From positions 2,108,001-2,172,000 of the forward strand of contig JAFKAC010000006.1 of NCBI GenBank assembly GCA_025766275.1: a DNA stretch of 64,000 nucleotides. Direction: 5' to 3'. Below the pieces are notes generated by a model. It was not told where the DNA came from. It ran no database searches and worked only from the letters and a program-made list of their open reading frames with translations. Positions 45,172 to 57,242 of this stretch are shown piece by piece; positions within the stretch are counted from its first letter, which is position 1, and each line of letters begins with the position of its first letter. This DNA is from Lactarius indigo. Taxonomy: Eukaryota; Basidiomycota; Agaricomycetes; Russulales; Russulaceae. The position numbers were made by a program, and so were the translations under genes.

Positions 45172-45855
45172 GAAGGAGTCTGCTGTAGATCATGAAGGGC
45201 AGTCGGTATCAACCGGTTGAGGCCGAGGTCCGGACAATTCCGTCCGCGTGACCTCACGTGGATTAGCTTACACAATGTACTGTGAGTGGTCCAATGTCGG
45301 TCCTATAAAAAATAGGGGTAGAGGATCTTGACGCAGGTCGCTCACCCAACAAAACCACATGTGACCCCCGTGGGAGAAAATATCTGCGAACCAGGTTGCT
45401 TGTTTGTTTCCTGGGTCCCGATCACTTTTAGAGCACGACCCGCACACGAACGACAAATTCGTTGGGTTTTTTTTTTTGACACACCCACTTCCCCTCTGTT
45501 CCGTCCACCCTTTTCGATTTGTTGTCAACCATCTTACCTCGCTTCTATTTGGGCAGGTAGATTGTAGATGAGCTACGAGGAGCTTTTTTAATCGTCGTGC
45601 ACTCACTTGGGGTCCACATCACCCATATCATTTGATGGAAACCAGACGCGAAACACTAAAACGTACACTTGGTCACTTTTTTTACGAATTTTGAAGCGCC
45701 GTACCAGTGCAAATCCCAAGGAAAGAACCGAATAAGGATATCCCAGCGTCACCAGCAACCAATGATAGGGAGAAAACCTAAATCGCATACCCTCTACGCC
45801 GCATGTTCGGTAGAGCTATAGCTCAATCCCGAATCGTCGCCGCCAGGCTTCAGTT

Positions 45856-46520
45856 TCATATGAACCATAGGGACCCCGGCGGTGTTGATGCGCTGGTCTG
45901 GATCCCTGAACGCCGCTGTGCTGTACCCAATGCGCACTTCAGTTGGAGGAGATTGAGACCAGGACGCAGCTCTAGCGCTAGGCCCTCTGGCGGTCTATTT
46001 GACAGTCTGAGCGCAACGCGGATGACGATGAGAGCTGGCGCGATACCCTGTACAGCGGGGGATATAAATCCAGGAGCTGCTTCCAGAAACACGCGAGGGG
46101 ATTGCGTACACATATCTGCACGGCGATCACGCCAGCGATGCCATGCGCGGGGTGCTGGATGGCGAAGAGGATCACAAAGACAAACTGCACGATGAGGTAG
46201 AGCGCACCGCTTTCTATGACAATGTCGATTGTAGTGCGCGCCGCTCACTTCCGGGAAGTACACGCTGCGAAACCTGAGGTCACGCACCTTGCGTGGAGAG
46301 AGCAGCCAGATGCGCGCCGGCGACGAGAGCCATCACGAACACGTTTGTGCATAGCGGGAGAATGAAGCCCACGAAACCCAATGGCAGTAAGGAAAGTGGG
46401 GTGATTGGTGAAGATGGGTTGATTCCCAGCAGTAAGTGTATGACCTACCACGAGACATGCTGCGACACGGAGGAATATCAGTATCAACCCTTGGTCCAAT
46501 GATGTCGGCTACCGCTTACC
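45856..46520 (-). pseudogene. Multi-pass membrane-protein gene, unit 2 copy (better kept C-terminus)
   Basis: Minus-strand pieces read DQGLILIFLRVAACLVV, FVGFILPLCTNVFVMALVAG, then DIVIESGALYLIVQFVFVIL followed by FAIQHPAHGIAGVIAVQI. After an intron comes GIAPALIVIRVALRLSNRPP, ending ASTPPGSLWFI with the stop at 45856-45858. Splice sites fit GT-AG introns between the blocks. The C-terminal half is readable here and fixes the family pattern for the unit 1 copy. The N-terminal half is decayed in both units. Confidence 0.52.
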
Positions 46521-47149
46521 AAGCCCACCGATTGACGTGAGACTTGGAAAGATAATGATCTAGTAATTCTGGACCAGAGCAGCTAACAGCAGGTATATGC
46601 CAACTGATAGCCACTGTCACAGACTGGCACTTATGCAGAGACGCGTATCTGTGGATGTGAGTTTGGCTGTATACGCCTCGGTATGCGCCTCGATGATCAC
46701 CAGACAGAATTCCAGCAATTTTGACTTTGCACCTCAGACTCTATCGCTATCTCGCCCAAACTCCTTGGAGACGATAATCTCTCGACATTGCAATAAGCGT
46801 CCCCGACGTAAATTGTAGCTTCAGGGATGCGGTGCTTGAATATGGCAACATTTATTAGCGGGTCGACTGAATACGGGTCCGAGTCTCGAGTGGTCGATAC
46901 TACTCGAGAAGCAAAGTGCAAGCGCAAAGTTCTATCGGATAACTCGAGCAAACCACACTTCTGACCCAAAGACCTGCCACGACGAACCAATGCGGATGGC
47001 GCGCGGTGATGTGCAGCGTCTTCCGAGTTGTTCGGATCAACACCGTGACTTGACACCTGTCGGGGCCAATGCTTCCATGCAAGCATAATTCTGGCATAAT
47101 TATTGTCGAGAACACTTCAATCGAGAAGGCCCCGCTCCCGTCAAGCCCA

Positions 47150-49500
47150 GTGACGGTCCTTGCTGTAACAGCGCGTCACAACACAGTAATTCATTTTGGA
47201 CATTTTCAGTAGTGCTACAGTAACTCAAACAGGCAACCTCGCGCGGAGGGCCCGGATTTTTCCTGATCGAGTCGACCCAAACTAAACAACTTGAAGCCAG
47301 GACGTCAAACTCCCAAAGCGTTAGAAGCGTGTAGACGACAATGCCCTATCACAACGCAAGGCCTGGTGATTCCCCCTATGGGAAAGAACAGGTGCAGTCC
47401 AAGGACATTATAGCGCCGCTCTGCACGGCAGTAGCTTATGAAAGATCGATTTCAAGCTTGATTTCGAGACACCGGCAGAAAAAAGGCCGGGCAAGTTCTA
47501 ATAGGTTCTAATCCAACCAACAGCTGGAAATCCGCGGGGTGCTTTCGGTGCCTCGACCACTGGTCAGTAGGTCCACCAGTTATAACAACCTAAGAGCATG
47601 CTAGTCAAATTTTGTTTTGCTGATGGAAGCGCCCAAACTTCCGAAGAAGGCCGTCCAAGAGGCTGTCTAATATGTTAACGGGTACTGGTACCTACTGCCA
47701 CTCCGCTAGCAATACAATGTTCGTAACTTCCACACCGATATCGATAAATGAAAAGTACAGGACACTCATAGTATTATCCAAATCATACACCAGTCCATCT
47801 CCGTGCGACAAGTTTTTCAGTTACTGTAGTTACAACTTACAACACTTCTCACAACAGATGCGGCAGCAGCAAAATGAGCAGGCCAAAGCCCCCAAACATT
47901 CCTGGAAGCGCTGGTACAAACTCGTTGGGTCAGCTGCACATAGCCAAGCGATTGACGTCATACCTCACATCCTCCACGCAGTCATTCAGCCTTCCACTTC
48001 CGAGTCATGTCGCATTGCCATTGGGTCCCACAACCATTTCGGCTCTTGTTCGCGCCGGACGTTTGTTATTGCCGGTGTTTGTGATCACTCGTCGCTAGCA
48101 TGGCGTTGCACGTGCAGTGGGAGGACATGCATTGGTCGGAGGCATTCTTCAGAACAAGAAAATGATGGTAAGATTGTGATTGCGTGGGGTGACTCCTGGC
48201 GAGTCGAGGTTTGTACGTACTGTTATTCACAGTTGGTTAAAGGTAACAGAGGGGGCTCACCTGATGAGCGAACACATTAGCACATTGGCACGCCTATGAT
48301 CCTTTTTTTTTTTGACCACATTCATTCCGGGACAGCAGTTAATACAAAACTGGTCGCGCTAGAGCAACATTTAAATTCGTGGTTTGCAGCTACGCGAGTA
48401 GTTACGTCTGCATCCAAGAACGTATGTGGTGGAGCAGGAAAGCGAGTGTATGGTGAGGTGCACGCCCATGTTCGCCGCAATAATGCTGCGCGGGAAGTCA
48501 CATTTGGAGGTTCTGCGTGCTTCCCTGGGTGCCATCTCGGGCCCAGCTACAGAATCCTTGGAAGCCCACACAAAGACTAGTCCCGCGCCTATTAGTGGAG
48601 AAGCAAAGACGCATGGAGTGGAGCACTTGAGCTTGAGCTGGGCTCGAATTTGGATTTCATTTGATAGAGCAGTGATAGGTCCTCGAGGAGGTTGCGCGTT
48701 CAACGTTCAACGTTCAATTACGGCGCCGTCCCGCGGGATCTTGAGCGGGGATCTGCGTTGCCCTTCGGACGGCGCCCATCTTGCCATTACGCTGGGCACG
48801 CGACGTACTCAACAGTGATGCTGTATGGACTAAAGCGGTATAAGCCGGTATTCCCGCTTTCATGGTTACTTCCTGCACTCATCATTCTTTCTGCGCTCCA
48901 CTTTCCCTCGTCTCATTATACGCCCTCACGCGTCCTTGTTCTAGAACATTATTGTTGTGCACCAAACACACCACGCCGCAGCGCGAGTACTGCCGCCCTT
49001 AATTTCCTCTATCCACTTGTTGTGCTCTGGCATTACGTCCCCGTGGATCCGCGAATTTCACAGCTCCGGGGCTACCAGACACGGAGCTGCGCAGCGTCAG
49101 CCTCAGGTTCTTGATGCCTCATCACCGGTGACTTCGATCACAGCTGGGTCCCGTGTGCACCACGACCCTGTCCCCGTGTCACGCCTACGTTGCTCCACCA
49201 CGATCATACTCACTCTCAAGTCGCGACTTGCTAGCCGCACCCAGCCAAGTCTAGCCAAGAGTCTGGGTCGATTTTTGTGGGCGCCAATGTTTCCCTCATC
49301 AGCGTTGCAGAACTCTTCCAGAGTCCGACTGATTCCTACTGCTGTTGTATTTCATCTTATAGCAAGGCGGCGGCATGTCTTTCATAAGTGTATTCGCAAA
49401 ATCGTGAGGGTTTGTTTCTCGATCTACACGTTTAAGGGTTACGCTGGGTCATCCTCATGACCAGTCGACGCCCTCCGGAGGTTTGGCTAACAGCTTTCAG
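47150..49500. other. Long non-coding part of unit 2
   Basis: Counterpart of 40,030-42,150; no gene recognised. Confidence 0.35.
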
Positions 49501-49502
49501 CT

Positions 49503-49508
49503 TATAAG
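49503..49508 (+). promoter_or_regulatory. Conserved TATA box, DUF6535 copy C
   Basis: TATAAG lies 102 bp before the ATG at 49605, in the same context as copies A and B. Confidence 0.5.
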
Positions 49509-49604
49509 CCACCTCTCAGGCTCCTGGTTTGCCGTATCGTCCTTTCCCCTTCTGCCTGAATCTCATACATCACGTTGTTTGCCACTCAAAAATCCAACGC
49601 ATTT

Positions 49605-51664
49605 ATGGGTGACGAGAAGACTCCCAATTCACCGCAACAGGAACCTTTTGCAAAGCCTCCAGGAGGTCTGTTGACTCACTTTCTATCTGATGGTCGTATT
49701 CTCATTCGTGTACAGGGGAGAACAACGGAGGCCTTTCTGAAACGCTGTGGTCAAAATGCCTTGAAGAGACAGAGAAGGAGGATAATGAGATGGCCGAGAG
49801 GTGGAAGGAAGAAGCGGACACCGCCCTCGGATTTGTATGTGCTGGTCCCACAATTCTTTACATATTCACTGCTAAAGTAAAGCACACGTTCAAGGCTAAT
49901 CTGTTCGCGGCTGCCGTCGCAATCACCATTATTGAAAGCTACAAGTGGTTATCCGCCGATTCAGGTTCTCAGACCGTCGAGCAACTCGACAGGTTATCCG
50001 AACAATTTTTCAACTTCTCCCGGGGGATACCACTCGAGGTCGTCGTCCCAATTTCAACTCGGGCATTCAAGCCAGATCGTGCCGCCGTCTTTGTCAACAT
50101 CTCATTGTTCTGCTGCATTTCCATCTGCTTTACTTGCTCACTTGCCGCAACACTTATCCAACAAGCTGCCCGGCGGTATCTGCGGATCACGCAGGGACGC
50201 GGTACACCTTACGAGCGTGCCCAATTACGAATGTATATGTTCAACGGCGTTAGAAAATTCCAAATGGAACGACTCCTCTTGCTCCTGTCTATGGGATTGC
50301 ACTTATCCATCCTACTATTCTCCATGGGTATTGTCGGCTTTATTCACAGAGTCTACAAGAGTGCCTCCCTCGCCGCCCTCCTTAATTCGTGTTCAGACGT
50401 TTCCGCGTACGCAGTTCTTACGATTTTACCGCTCATTTGGATGGATTCCCCAATAGCCACTCCCTTCACTAATATCGCCTGGCGCTTACACCATTTTTCC
50501 CTCCTTGGGCTTTTCAAGTTCATTCGAGTTACATTGTCGGCGGTTAGGCCTAGGAAACCCCAGGGCGTGAGCGGGTCTCCTTGGCCTCCACAGTGGGTTG
50601 AAGAATGGATTAGGAGACACGGAAAGATGGCTTCGGACGGCCTACAGGGGACCCTCGATCTCATGTTCGCTGAGGGTCGACCGGTCCAGGTGGACGTGAA
50701 GCTGCTTCAAGACGAAAGGAGATTTACGGCTCTCGTCGAAAAGGGTTCAGAAAAGAAGATCGAAGACCAAGACCAAGACCAAGACCAAGATAAAGATAAA
50801 GACAAAGACCAAGTCGAAGCCCACGTCGAAAATATTGCCGCATGGGTCCCAGAATTTTTCAACGCTTATACTCCACCGGGGTTCTCGGAGACAGGTCACC
50901 CCCTCATGTCCGACCAGCCATCGACTATTTTCAACTTCGGTTCCCGTCTCCATCATCTCCTCAAGACATGTATACCAGGAGCCATTAGCGACGGAAGAAA
51001 ACCTGACGACGAAGAAAAGCGCAAGAGACGTCTGCAGACCTGTCTGAAGTGTCTGTGGTATTGGGTAAAGGCGTACACCGGCAATAGGTAACTCTGCGGT
51101 GCCCTTGCCGTCCCATTTCCCCCTTCCCAGTCCCGATACAACTCGTCTCCTTCAGGCCGAGAAGGACCCCGCTGCCGGTATGCTAGGACGATGTTTCAGG
51201 CGCGTTGGTTGCAAAGAAACTTGCAGCCGATGTCAACTCACCCTACTCAGATATTCGCTTCCGTGACGCGAAGCTGGAGTCCCTATCAGCTATTCTAGGA
51301 ATCCCGAAAGAGAAGGTGAAGGATGATCTTCTTGGCCACCCGCGCGCCATCAGTCTTGCGAACATCAGTCACCCTCACGTCGAGCGGGATGGAGACCTTG
51401 GTACATGCTAGAGGACCCAGAGGAAAAGGTACCGCCGGAAGTACTGTCGGAATTAGCTGGGCATATTCCGAACGACTGTCCAGATTCTCAGTCACGGAGG
51501 ACTTCCTGACTTCACCAGTTGCAGAGCTGCCACCGGATCTGGTAGATTCCTTCCACAAGACAAATACCAGCGTACTGGAAGACGGAGCTCCTGATTGGCT
51601 GATAGAGCAACTAACTCGGATATTGCAAGGAGTTGCCCAAGCTCACAGTGCGGGTGAGCCTTGA
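49605..51664 (+). CDS. DUF6535-type multi-pass membrane protein, copy C (best N-terminus)
   Basis: Exon 1 (49605-49665, MGDEKTPNSPQQEPFAKPPG) joins exon 2 (from 49716) in phase after intron 49666-49715. The join reads GENNGGLSETLWSKCLEETE and KEDNEMAERWKEEADTALGF, the full DUF6535 opening, so this copy defines the gene model for all three. Hydrophobic segments follow as in copy B. An extra base at about 51,088 stops the main frame at GNR. The remaining tail is readable in other frames (VAKKLAADVNSPYSDIRFRD; DWLIEQLTRILQGVAQAHSA) to the TGA at 51662-51664. Shifts at about 51,200, 51,366, 51,400 and 51,490 would be needed to read it through. Membrane protein of unknown role. Confidence 0.65.
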
Positions 51665-52354
51665 ACCCGCTTACATGACGGACTGATACCTCCTACGTTG
51701 TTCCAATCGCGCGATGGGCTCAGTAGTACGCTGATGACAGGATAGCTTGCTTACTGATACGGTATACTATGAGGCTATGATACATGCATCGTACGATTTT
51801 TATCACTTCTCTTTCCCCCTGCTATGCTCCTTGCTCGATTCATATATATATGGCTACGTCCTCCATCTGAATTCCTTATATTTGGTAACGACCAGCGAAT
51901 TATCGAATGCCGCACGACTCAATTCTCGGCGAGTAGATACTACTGTACTCGTCCAGAAATATAGGTGATTGTTTATGAACAACGCCGGGTGACTTTCCTC
52001 GGGTATGGGTGTAACGGGTCCCTAGGTGGTCACCACTTCCAGCTCCGCTCCAGCTCTTGGGTTACACACTGCCTTATTACCTGGAGACGAGTCTCCTGTA
52101 GATAATTTGATACACCAAGTCGTCTCCAGATTATAAATTTTGGTCGTTTAGTTTTATCAACTGATTGTGCGTGCGAGCTACGCTTCAATGTTCAACTTGA
52201 AGTTGCAGATCCCCATCTCAAATATACTGACTTATCCTCAGAGACGGGTTGCAGACGGATGCATCATGTGGATGCGACAGCCCGAGCACCCCTCTGCACA
52301 AAGTCTTTGCCCTTTGCCCTAGCATGCAGAGGCCGCGCGAATAAATGATATAGA
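51665..52354. other. Intergenic 3' flank in unit 2
   Basis: Counterpart of 44,347-45,031; no gene. The conserved GGAGAC..GTCTCC-type hairpin lies near 52,082-52,095. Confidence 0.45.
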
Positions 52355-52369
52355 ACATCATCACGGTGC
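52355..52369 (+). repeat. LINE target-site duplication, left copy
   Basis: The 15 bases acatcatcacggtgc recur exactly at 61,571-61,585, flanking the element. Confidence 0.9.
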
Positions 52370-52500
52370 ATCCCTTCTTCAACCCGTACCACCATCATCT
52401 CTTTAAAGCGCTGGTGTTGGTATAGCTACACTTCGTCCAATACACTCTCTGCCAACAAGACAAGGAACACGCCTGGTGTCCTCGCGACCCTTGTCCAGCA

Positions 52501-55500
52501 ATGATCCACCCAGATCCACTGCCTGAACTTCCCCCCGACGCCCTCGACGAAAGCAACCTCTACTTCGACCATTTCTCCACCCCCCCCTTCCAGAATCCTG
52601 ACACATACACCGCGGTGGACATATCTGCACCACCCACCACAACACCCTCCACAGAAGGGACCCCTGGCACAGCACTCAACCCAATCAACCTCCTCAGCTC
52701 GGACGCCCCACCCCAAGGGGAAGACCAGGACTCAAGAATGAACTCCCCCGAGTCAGAAGAAAGCACGCATCCTGCAGTTCCACCTGCAGGAACACACGTT
52801 GTCCCCGATCTTCCAGAACAGCCGGAAGAAATAATAGTCAGGGGCCGAAACACATCCAGAACGCCCCGTGCATCTGCACGCCGCCTCTCAAACGCCTCCG
52901 TCTGGTCCCACATCTCTGAGGAACCCGCCTCATCACATTCCCACTCACCCACTCGCTTCTCATCACCACCACCTGCACGTGTAACCGCTGACTTCACACA
53001 AGCAGCTGCTGGAGGCGCTATGCCCCCACCGTTGTCGATCAAGGCTTCTAATGCCAAATACGGTACAGAACTAACTAGCTCCCTTGACATCAACCACGAA
53101 GATCAAATCGTGGGCTTTGAAGCGAACGACCAAACCCTTAAAGAAGAATTCACGCGAGAGATCAATGACATAGTCATGGGTTTCTCACAGTACTACCTCA
53201 CTGGACCGCTACAATTCCGGTTCAACAATGATTTCTCCTTTAGGCAGGAGAACCTGCAAACAGCTGTGTTACTTACTCTCCAAGCACTTGATACCGGTAC
53301 TGCCTTCAAGGAAGGTGAAACCGCTGTCTCTGTGCTCACCCCCCAGGCGTGGCACCGCCTTGTGATGGCTACCTTAGCGGCTATCCTCAGGGGCCACCTA
53401 CGCTCCCCAAATAGGGCGACCAATGGTAATAAGTCCCTTAATTGGACTATCGACTCTTTTGTCGTCAGCCACGATATTCCTAAGCCGCTCTCTGAAGGAG
53501 GCGCTATCCGCTCCATGGCCCTCCAGTTGGCTGGGTATTACGACACCAAACGAGTTAACCCGCTACACACCTCACCAGAGGAATTCTTTGACTCTCTCGT
53601 TGAAAAGCAAACTAATACCTTACAGCGCATCGCTAACCGTATCACATCCGACACCCAGAGCGTCCACAAGGAACTTCTACAAGATGAGAAAGAGATGGCC
53701 ATCATCCAAGACAAAGTCAAGAAATCCATCTTCGACTCTCTCAATGCCGAAGCTCTCAACGATCTTGACACCTGGCGAGGCATCTACCGCGAAGAATTCA
53801 AGGAAGTCATGCAGAAATACATCGCCGCTAACAACTTTGGACAAGTCGACCCGGTCTTCCTGAAAAGCGACCACAAAGGGAAGAAGCGCGCCAAATCGGC
53901 AACTCCTGAACTAGAAGCAGACATGGAACGCATTGAGCAATTGATGCGTACTGACACACAGGCACAAATTGATCACCTCCGCAACGACATACTACTTTCC
54001 ATGAAAACGGAGATGGAAAGGGAAATAGCTGACCTCCGCAGAGATGAGCTTGTTAGAGCACAAGCTGAGGCTTTGCTCCATGTCCAAAATGAAGTCAATC
54101 TCTTTAAAGCACAGGAAACTGAATGTCTGCGTACTGAAGCTCTCAAACAAGTGGATGACGACATCACAGCAGTAAGGAGATGGTATCGCGACGAACACGA
54201 GGCGTTTGTCCGCACCCAGCGAAACAATGTCCGCGCAGCTCTCAAGCAATGGAAGATTCGTCACTGCAATTCACGCAACCTAGAATTTTTACGTGTGGAG
54301 GCGGCGAAACTCGGGTACGCCCTCACCCCCACTTCTGCTGACGCCTTCAGACCCAATTCGGACCCCGTGGAAGCTGAGCTGGACTGGCTGCCGACTTCGC
54401 GCGCCACCTCTCGTGCTTCCTCTCGGGCACCGTCTCCTGCACGGTATCCAACCACACCACCGAACATCCCTCTGCAGGTTGACACAAACGTGACCCCGAC
54501 ACCGGTACGAGTCAAACGCGTCCGTACCGACGACACCGATCTCCGGGAACCCACCACGGATGTTACCGTGGAAGCCCCCTCACCCATCCCCTTCCCAATC
54601 CCGATCCCGCCATCCCCCCTTCCCAACAGCTCACCCATGTCGCCGTCTCCCATGGCAGAGGACCACCCAATTGACGCTTTAGCTGACAGACTGGACGCTA
54701 ATGGCGGTGTAGGCGCCTCAATGCACGCGGTTACACGCGAAACTGAGGCCCCGCAAGCACCAACCCAACCACACATCCCGGAAGTTGACCACGAACTTCC
54801 ACCGGTTGCACCCCAACCGGATCCTTTCCCGGTACCATTGCCTAAGGCCAACGCCGGACTTGAGGTCCCTGTCAGCCCCACTTCCCATAGCGGAGACAGC
54901 GAACTCGTCCAGATGTTGCGCCTCATCCAAGGTACCATCACCCGCCTGGAAGAGAAAGTCTCAGCGCAGGATCAGCGCATCGAGACTATACTCGCCGGCA
55001 AACCACCTGTGGGACCAAAACCGGCTAAACGGAAGGAGGCGGTGGCAGCCCCTCTTCCCGCCAATACCGGGAGTACGTCGGCCGCTGCAATGGACGAGGC
55101 TCTGTGCAATGAAGCCCGAGCTGTTGACCCTGCAGACGCCCAGCCCACCACGAGCATCCCTGCAAAACGCAATCCACCACCCGTCAATCAGGCCACCAGA
55201 CCGACGCCGTCGGCCAATCTTCCCCCATCATGGTCATCCATAGTTACCCAGAAAGGTGTTAAACAACAATCCACCAACGCTACCCTGGCCAAGAACACTA
55301 TGGCCTCGACAGGACGCAACAACAACGGGAAGAGCAGCGGAGAAGCTATGGCGCGCCGCACCAAAGCCAACATCACTGAAGTCACGGTCATCCAAGGTCT
55401 AGGATCTGACAGCGCCGAATTGGAAGCTGCCCTCTATTTGACCCCCCCATCTACTATCGTCGGATTGGCAAGGTCCGAGATAGAACGACTCACCTCAACA

Positions 55501-57240
55501 CCCATCATCCTCCTGGATGGACGATGGTCCACCAATGCCACATCCCATAACTTCATATATCGCATTGTGGGCACTGTTCCTTTCAGGACCATTTACTCCT
55601 TCCGCAACGCCCTCGTGGCCCCACTCAAAGTCGGAAACCTCATCCCGAACAATGGGTGGACATATGCACAAATCCGCAAAACGCTGACAACCAGTCCAGA
55701 CGGTGTCGTCTTCGATAGCGATGACCTCATTGCGGAACTTAGACGCAACGTGGCCTTCAAAGACGCCATCCTCTGTATTGCCCCCTTCTGGCAAGGCAAC
55801 CCCCAAAACATTGGCCGGAACCCCCATGGGACTGTTAAAGTTGCCTACGTTGATGAGGATGGCCAAATTGCTCTCCAGATCAAACGGGACGGAATTTTCA
55901 TGTTCAACGAACCCATCAACTTCGTAATCACTGGTGATAACCCCACCATCCAAATGTGCAGGCAGTGCCATAAGATCGGACATACGACAGATTCTGCGGC
56001 ATGCCAAGTTCCCAGAAACTCAATCATATGTCACATCTGCGCGGGCTCCCATCACCCCTCGACCCATGCCTTCCACTGTCCCACGTCTTCACAACACCAG
56101 GTCGCTGGTACATGCCGCTGCCGTTTCACTTGTATTAACTGCAAAGGAAACCATAACGCGCGGTCCCCCAACTGCCCTTTGAAGAAATCCTTCGCACCCC
56201 CATCCCTTGCTTCAGTCTCATCCGCTACCCCTGCCGCCCCCTCCCAACCCTCTGCCAAGGGGAAGGAGAAGGCACCTGCTCCCCCGGTCCCTGTTGCGCC
56301 AGCGCCAGTGATGCCTGCAGGAGAAGTGCCCCAGGCACGAGTAGACGACGATGACGCTGGTTTTACCACCGTCACGCACCGATCAAAGTCCCAACGGAAG
56401 CATCAACAACGGGCTCTTGCCAACAAGGCGATACCAGGCGCCCCGGGATATGACCCCACACTAGTACAACCACGCGGGGGAAAGCTAACATCAAAAGTCC
56501 CAGCCCATCCTGTTACGAAGTCCTCCCCTCTGGCAGCTGCCCACACAGCTGGCGGCTCATACGGTGAGACCCTCGTCCCGGCGGGCACGCTCCCCGACTG
56601 GAAACTAGTTCCCATCTTTTTCGACCATCACCTCGCCACGATTAAGGATACGCAAGCAGCTTTCCGCAAACTTATACCACCAATGGAACCTGAACAAGAG
56701 CTCGCCGCCCTGAACCACCTAGACGCCCAATGGGGTGGTAAAGGAGACGGTAAGTTTGTAGGCATTGACAGTGTCGAAGCACGGTTAGCAGTCCGATATG
56801 GATTCCCATTAAGGACTGAAGACATCGCGGCATATATAGCCCAACACCACCCGGAGAGAGACCCATCAGTGGAGATGGAGAGTATTGCTGATCAGTACAG
56901 CGACGAGCACAACGCCACGCCAATAACCCCACGCCTCTACATCCTCCACTCGATCCCACGCGAACAACATTTTGCAGGCCCTGGGGATGTGTTCGTTCCC
57001 CCCCCCACTCCCGAGGAACTGAAACGAGAATGGGACATTAAGGTCAAGATCATCGAAGTCCTCATTGCCATCTTCGGCAACGGGGACGCCTTTTCCCCCA
57101 CCCTAATCGAGCAAACTGCCAACATCATCAACTTGAAGTTTTTCATGTCGCTCCCGTCACAGCAAGATCAATGGAGGGAACTCCAAACTGTCCTCAGTTC
57201 TTTCAACGACATCACCGCTAACCCTTTCAGTGTCGTTTAA
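52501..57240 (+). CDS. LINE ORF1, gag-like nucleic-acid-binding protein (1579 aa)
   Basis: A long uninterrupted frame from the ATG at 52501. The N-terminal 180 residues are Pro/Ser/Glu-rich and disordered. A charged helical region around residues 480-610 (MERIEQLMRTDTQAQIDHLR; EMEREIADLRRDELV) is probably a coiled coil. A Pro-rich linker follows. Near residues 1150-1230 are Cys/His knuckles: CRQCHKIGHTTDSAAC, CHICAGSHH...FHC and CINCKGNHNARSPNC. The last 300 residues are less clear. Such proteins coat the element RNA and form the transposition particle. At 1579 residues it is long for a LINE ORF1. Confidence 0.88.
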   Translation: MIHPDPLPELPPDALDESNLYFDHFSTPPFQNPDTYTAVDISAPPTTTPSTEGTPGTALNPINLLSSDAPPQGEDQDSRMNSPESEESTHPAVPPAGTHVVPDLPEQPEEIIVRGRNTSRTPRASARRLSNASVWSHISEEPASSHSHSPTRFSSPPPARVTADFTQAAAGGAMPPPLSIKASNAKYGTELTSSLDINHEDQIVGFEANDQTLKEEFTREINDIVMGFSQYYLTGPLQFRFNNDFSFRQENLQTAVLLTLQALDTGTAFKEGETAVSVLTPQAWHRLVMATLAAILRGHLRSPNRATNGNKSLNWTIDSFVVSHDIPKPLSEGGAIRSMALQLAGYYDTKRVNPLHTSPEEFFDSLVEKQTNTLQRIANRITSDTQSVHKELLQDEKEMAIIQDKVKKSIFDSLNAEALNDLDTWRGIYREEFKEVMQKYIAANNFGQVDPVFLKSDHKGKKRAKSATPELEADMERIEQLMRTDTQAQIDHLRNDILLSMKTEMEREIADLRRDELVRAQAEALLHVQNEVNLFKAQETECLRTEALKQVDDDITAVRRWYRDEHEAFVRTQRNNVRAALKQWKIRHCNSRNLEFLRVEAAKLGYALTPTSADAFRPNSDPVEAELDWLPTSRATSRASSRAPSPARYPTTPPNIPLQVDTNVTPTPVRVKRVRTDDTDLREPTTDVTVEAPSPIPFPIPIPPSPLPNSSPMSPSPMAEDHPIDALADRLDANGGVGASMHAVTRETEAPQAPTQPHIPEVDHELPPVAPQPDPFPVPLPKANAGLEVPVSPTSHSGDSELVQMLRLIQGTITRLEEKVSAQDQRIETILAGKPPVGPKPAKRKEAVAAPLPANTGSTSAAAMDEALCNEARAVDPADAQPTTSIPAKRNPPPVNQATRPTPSANLPPSWSSIVTQKGVKQQSTNATLAKNTMASTGRNNNGKSSGEAMARRTKANITEVTVIQGLGSDSAELEAALYLTPPSTIVGLARSEIERLTSTPIILLDGRWSTNATSHNFIYRIVGTVPFRTIYSFRNALVAPLKVGNLIPNNGWTYAQIRKTLTTSPDGVVFDSDDLIAELRRNVAFKDAILCIAPFWQGNPQNIGRNPHGTVKVAYVDEDGQIALQIKRDGIFMFNEPINFVITGDNPTIQMCRQCHKIGHTTDSAACQVPRNSIICHICAGSHHPSTHAFHCPTSSQHQVAGTCRCRFTCINCKGNHNARSPNCPLKKSFAPPSLASVSSATPAAPSQPSAKGKEKAPAPPVPVAPAPVMPAGEVPQARVDDDDAGFTTVTHRSKSQRKHQQRALANKAIPGAPGYDPTLVQPRGGKLTSKVPAHPVTKSSPLAAAHTAGGSYGETLVPAGTLPDWKLVPIFFDHHLATIKDTQAAFRKLIPPMEPEQELAALNHLDAQWGGKGDGKFVGIDSVEARLAVRYGFPLRTEDIAAYIAQHHPERDPSVEMESIADQYSDEHNATPITPRLYILHSIPREQHFAGPGDVFVPPPTPEELKREWDIKVKIIEVLIAIFGNGDAFSPTLIEQTANIINLKFFMSLPSQQDQWRELQTVLSSFNDITANPFSVV

Positions 57241-57242
57241 AT

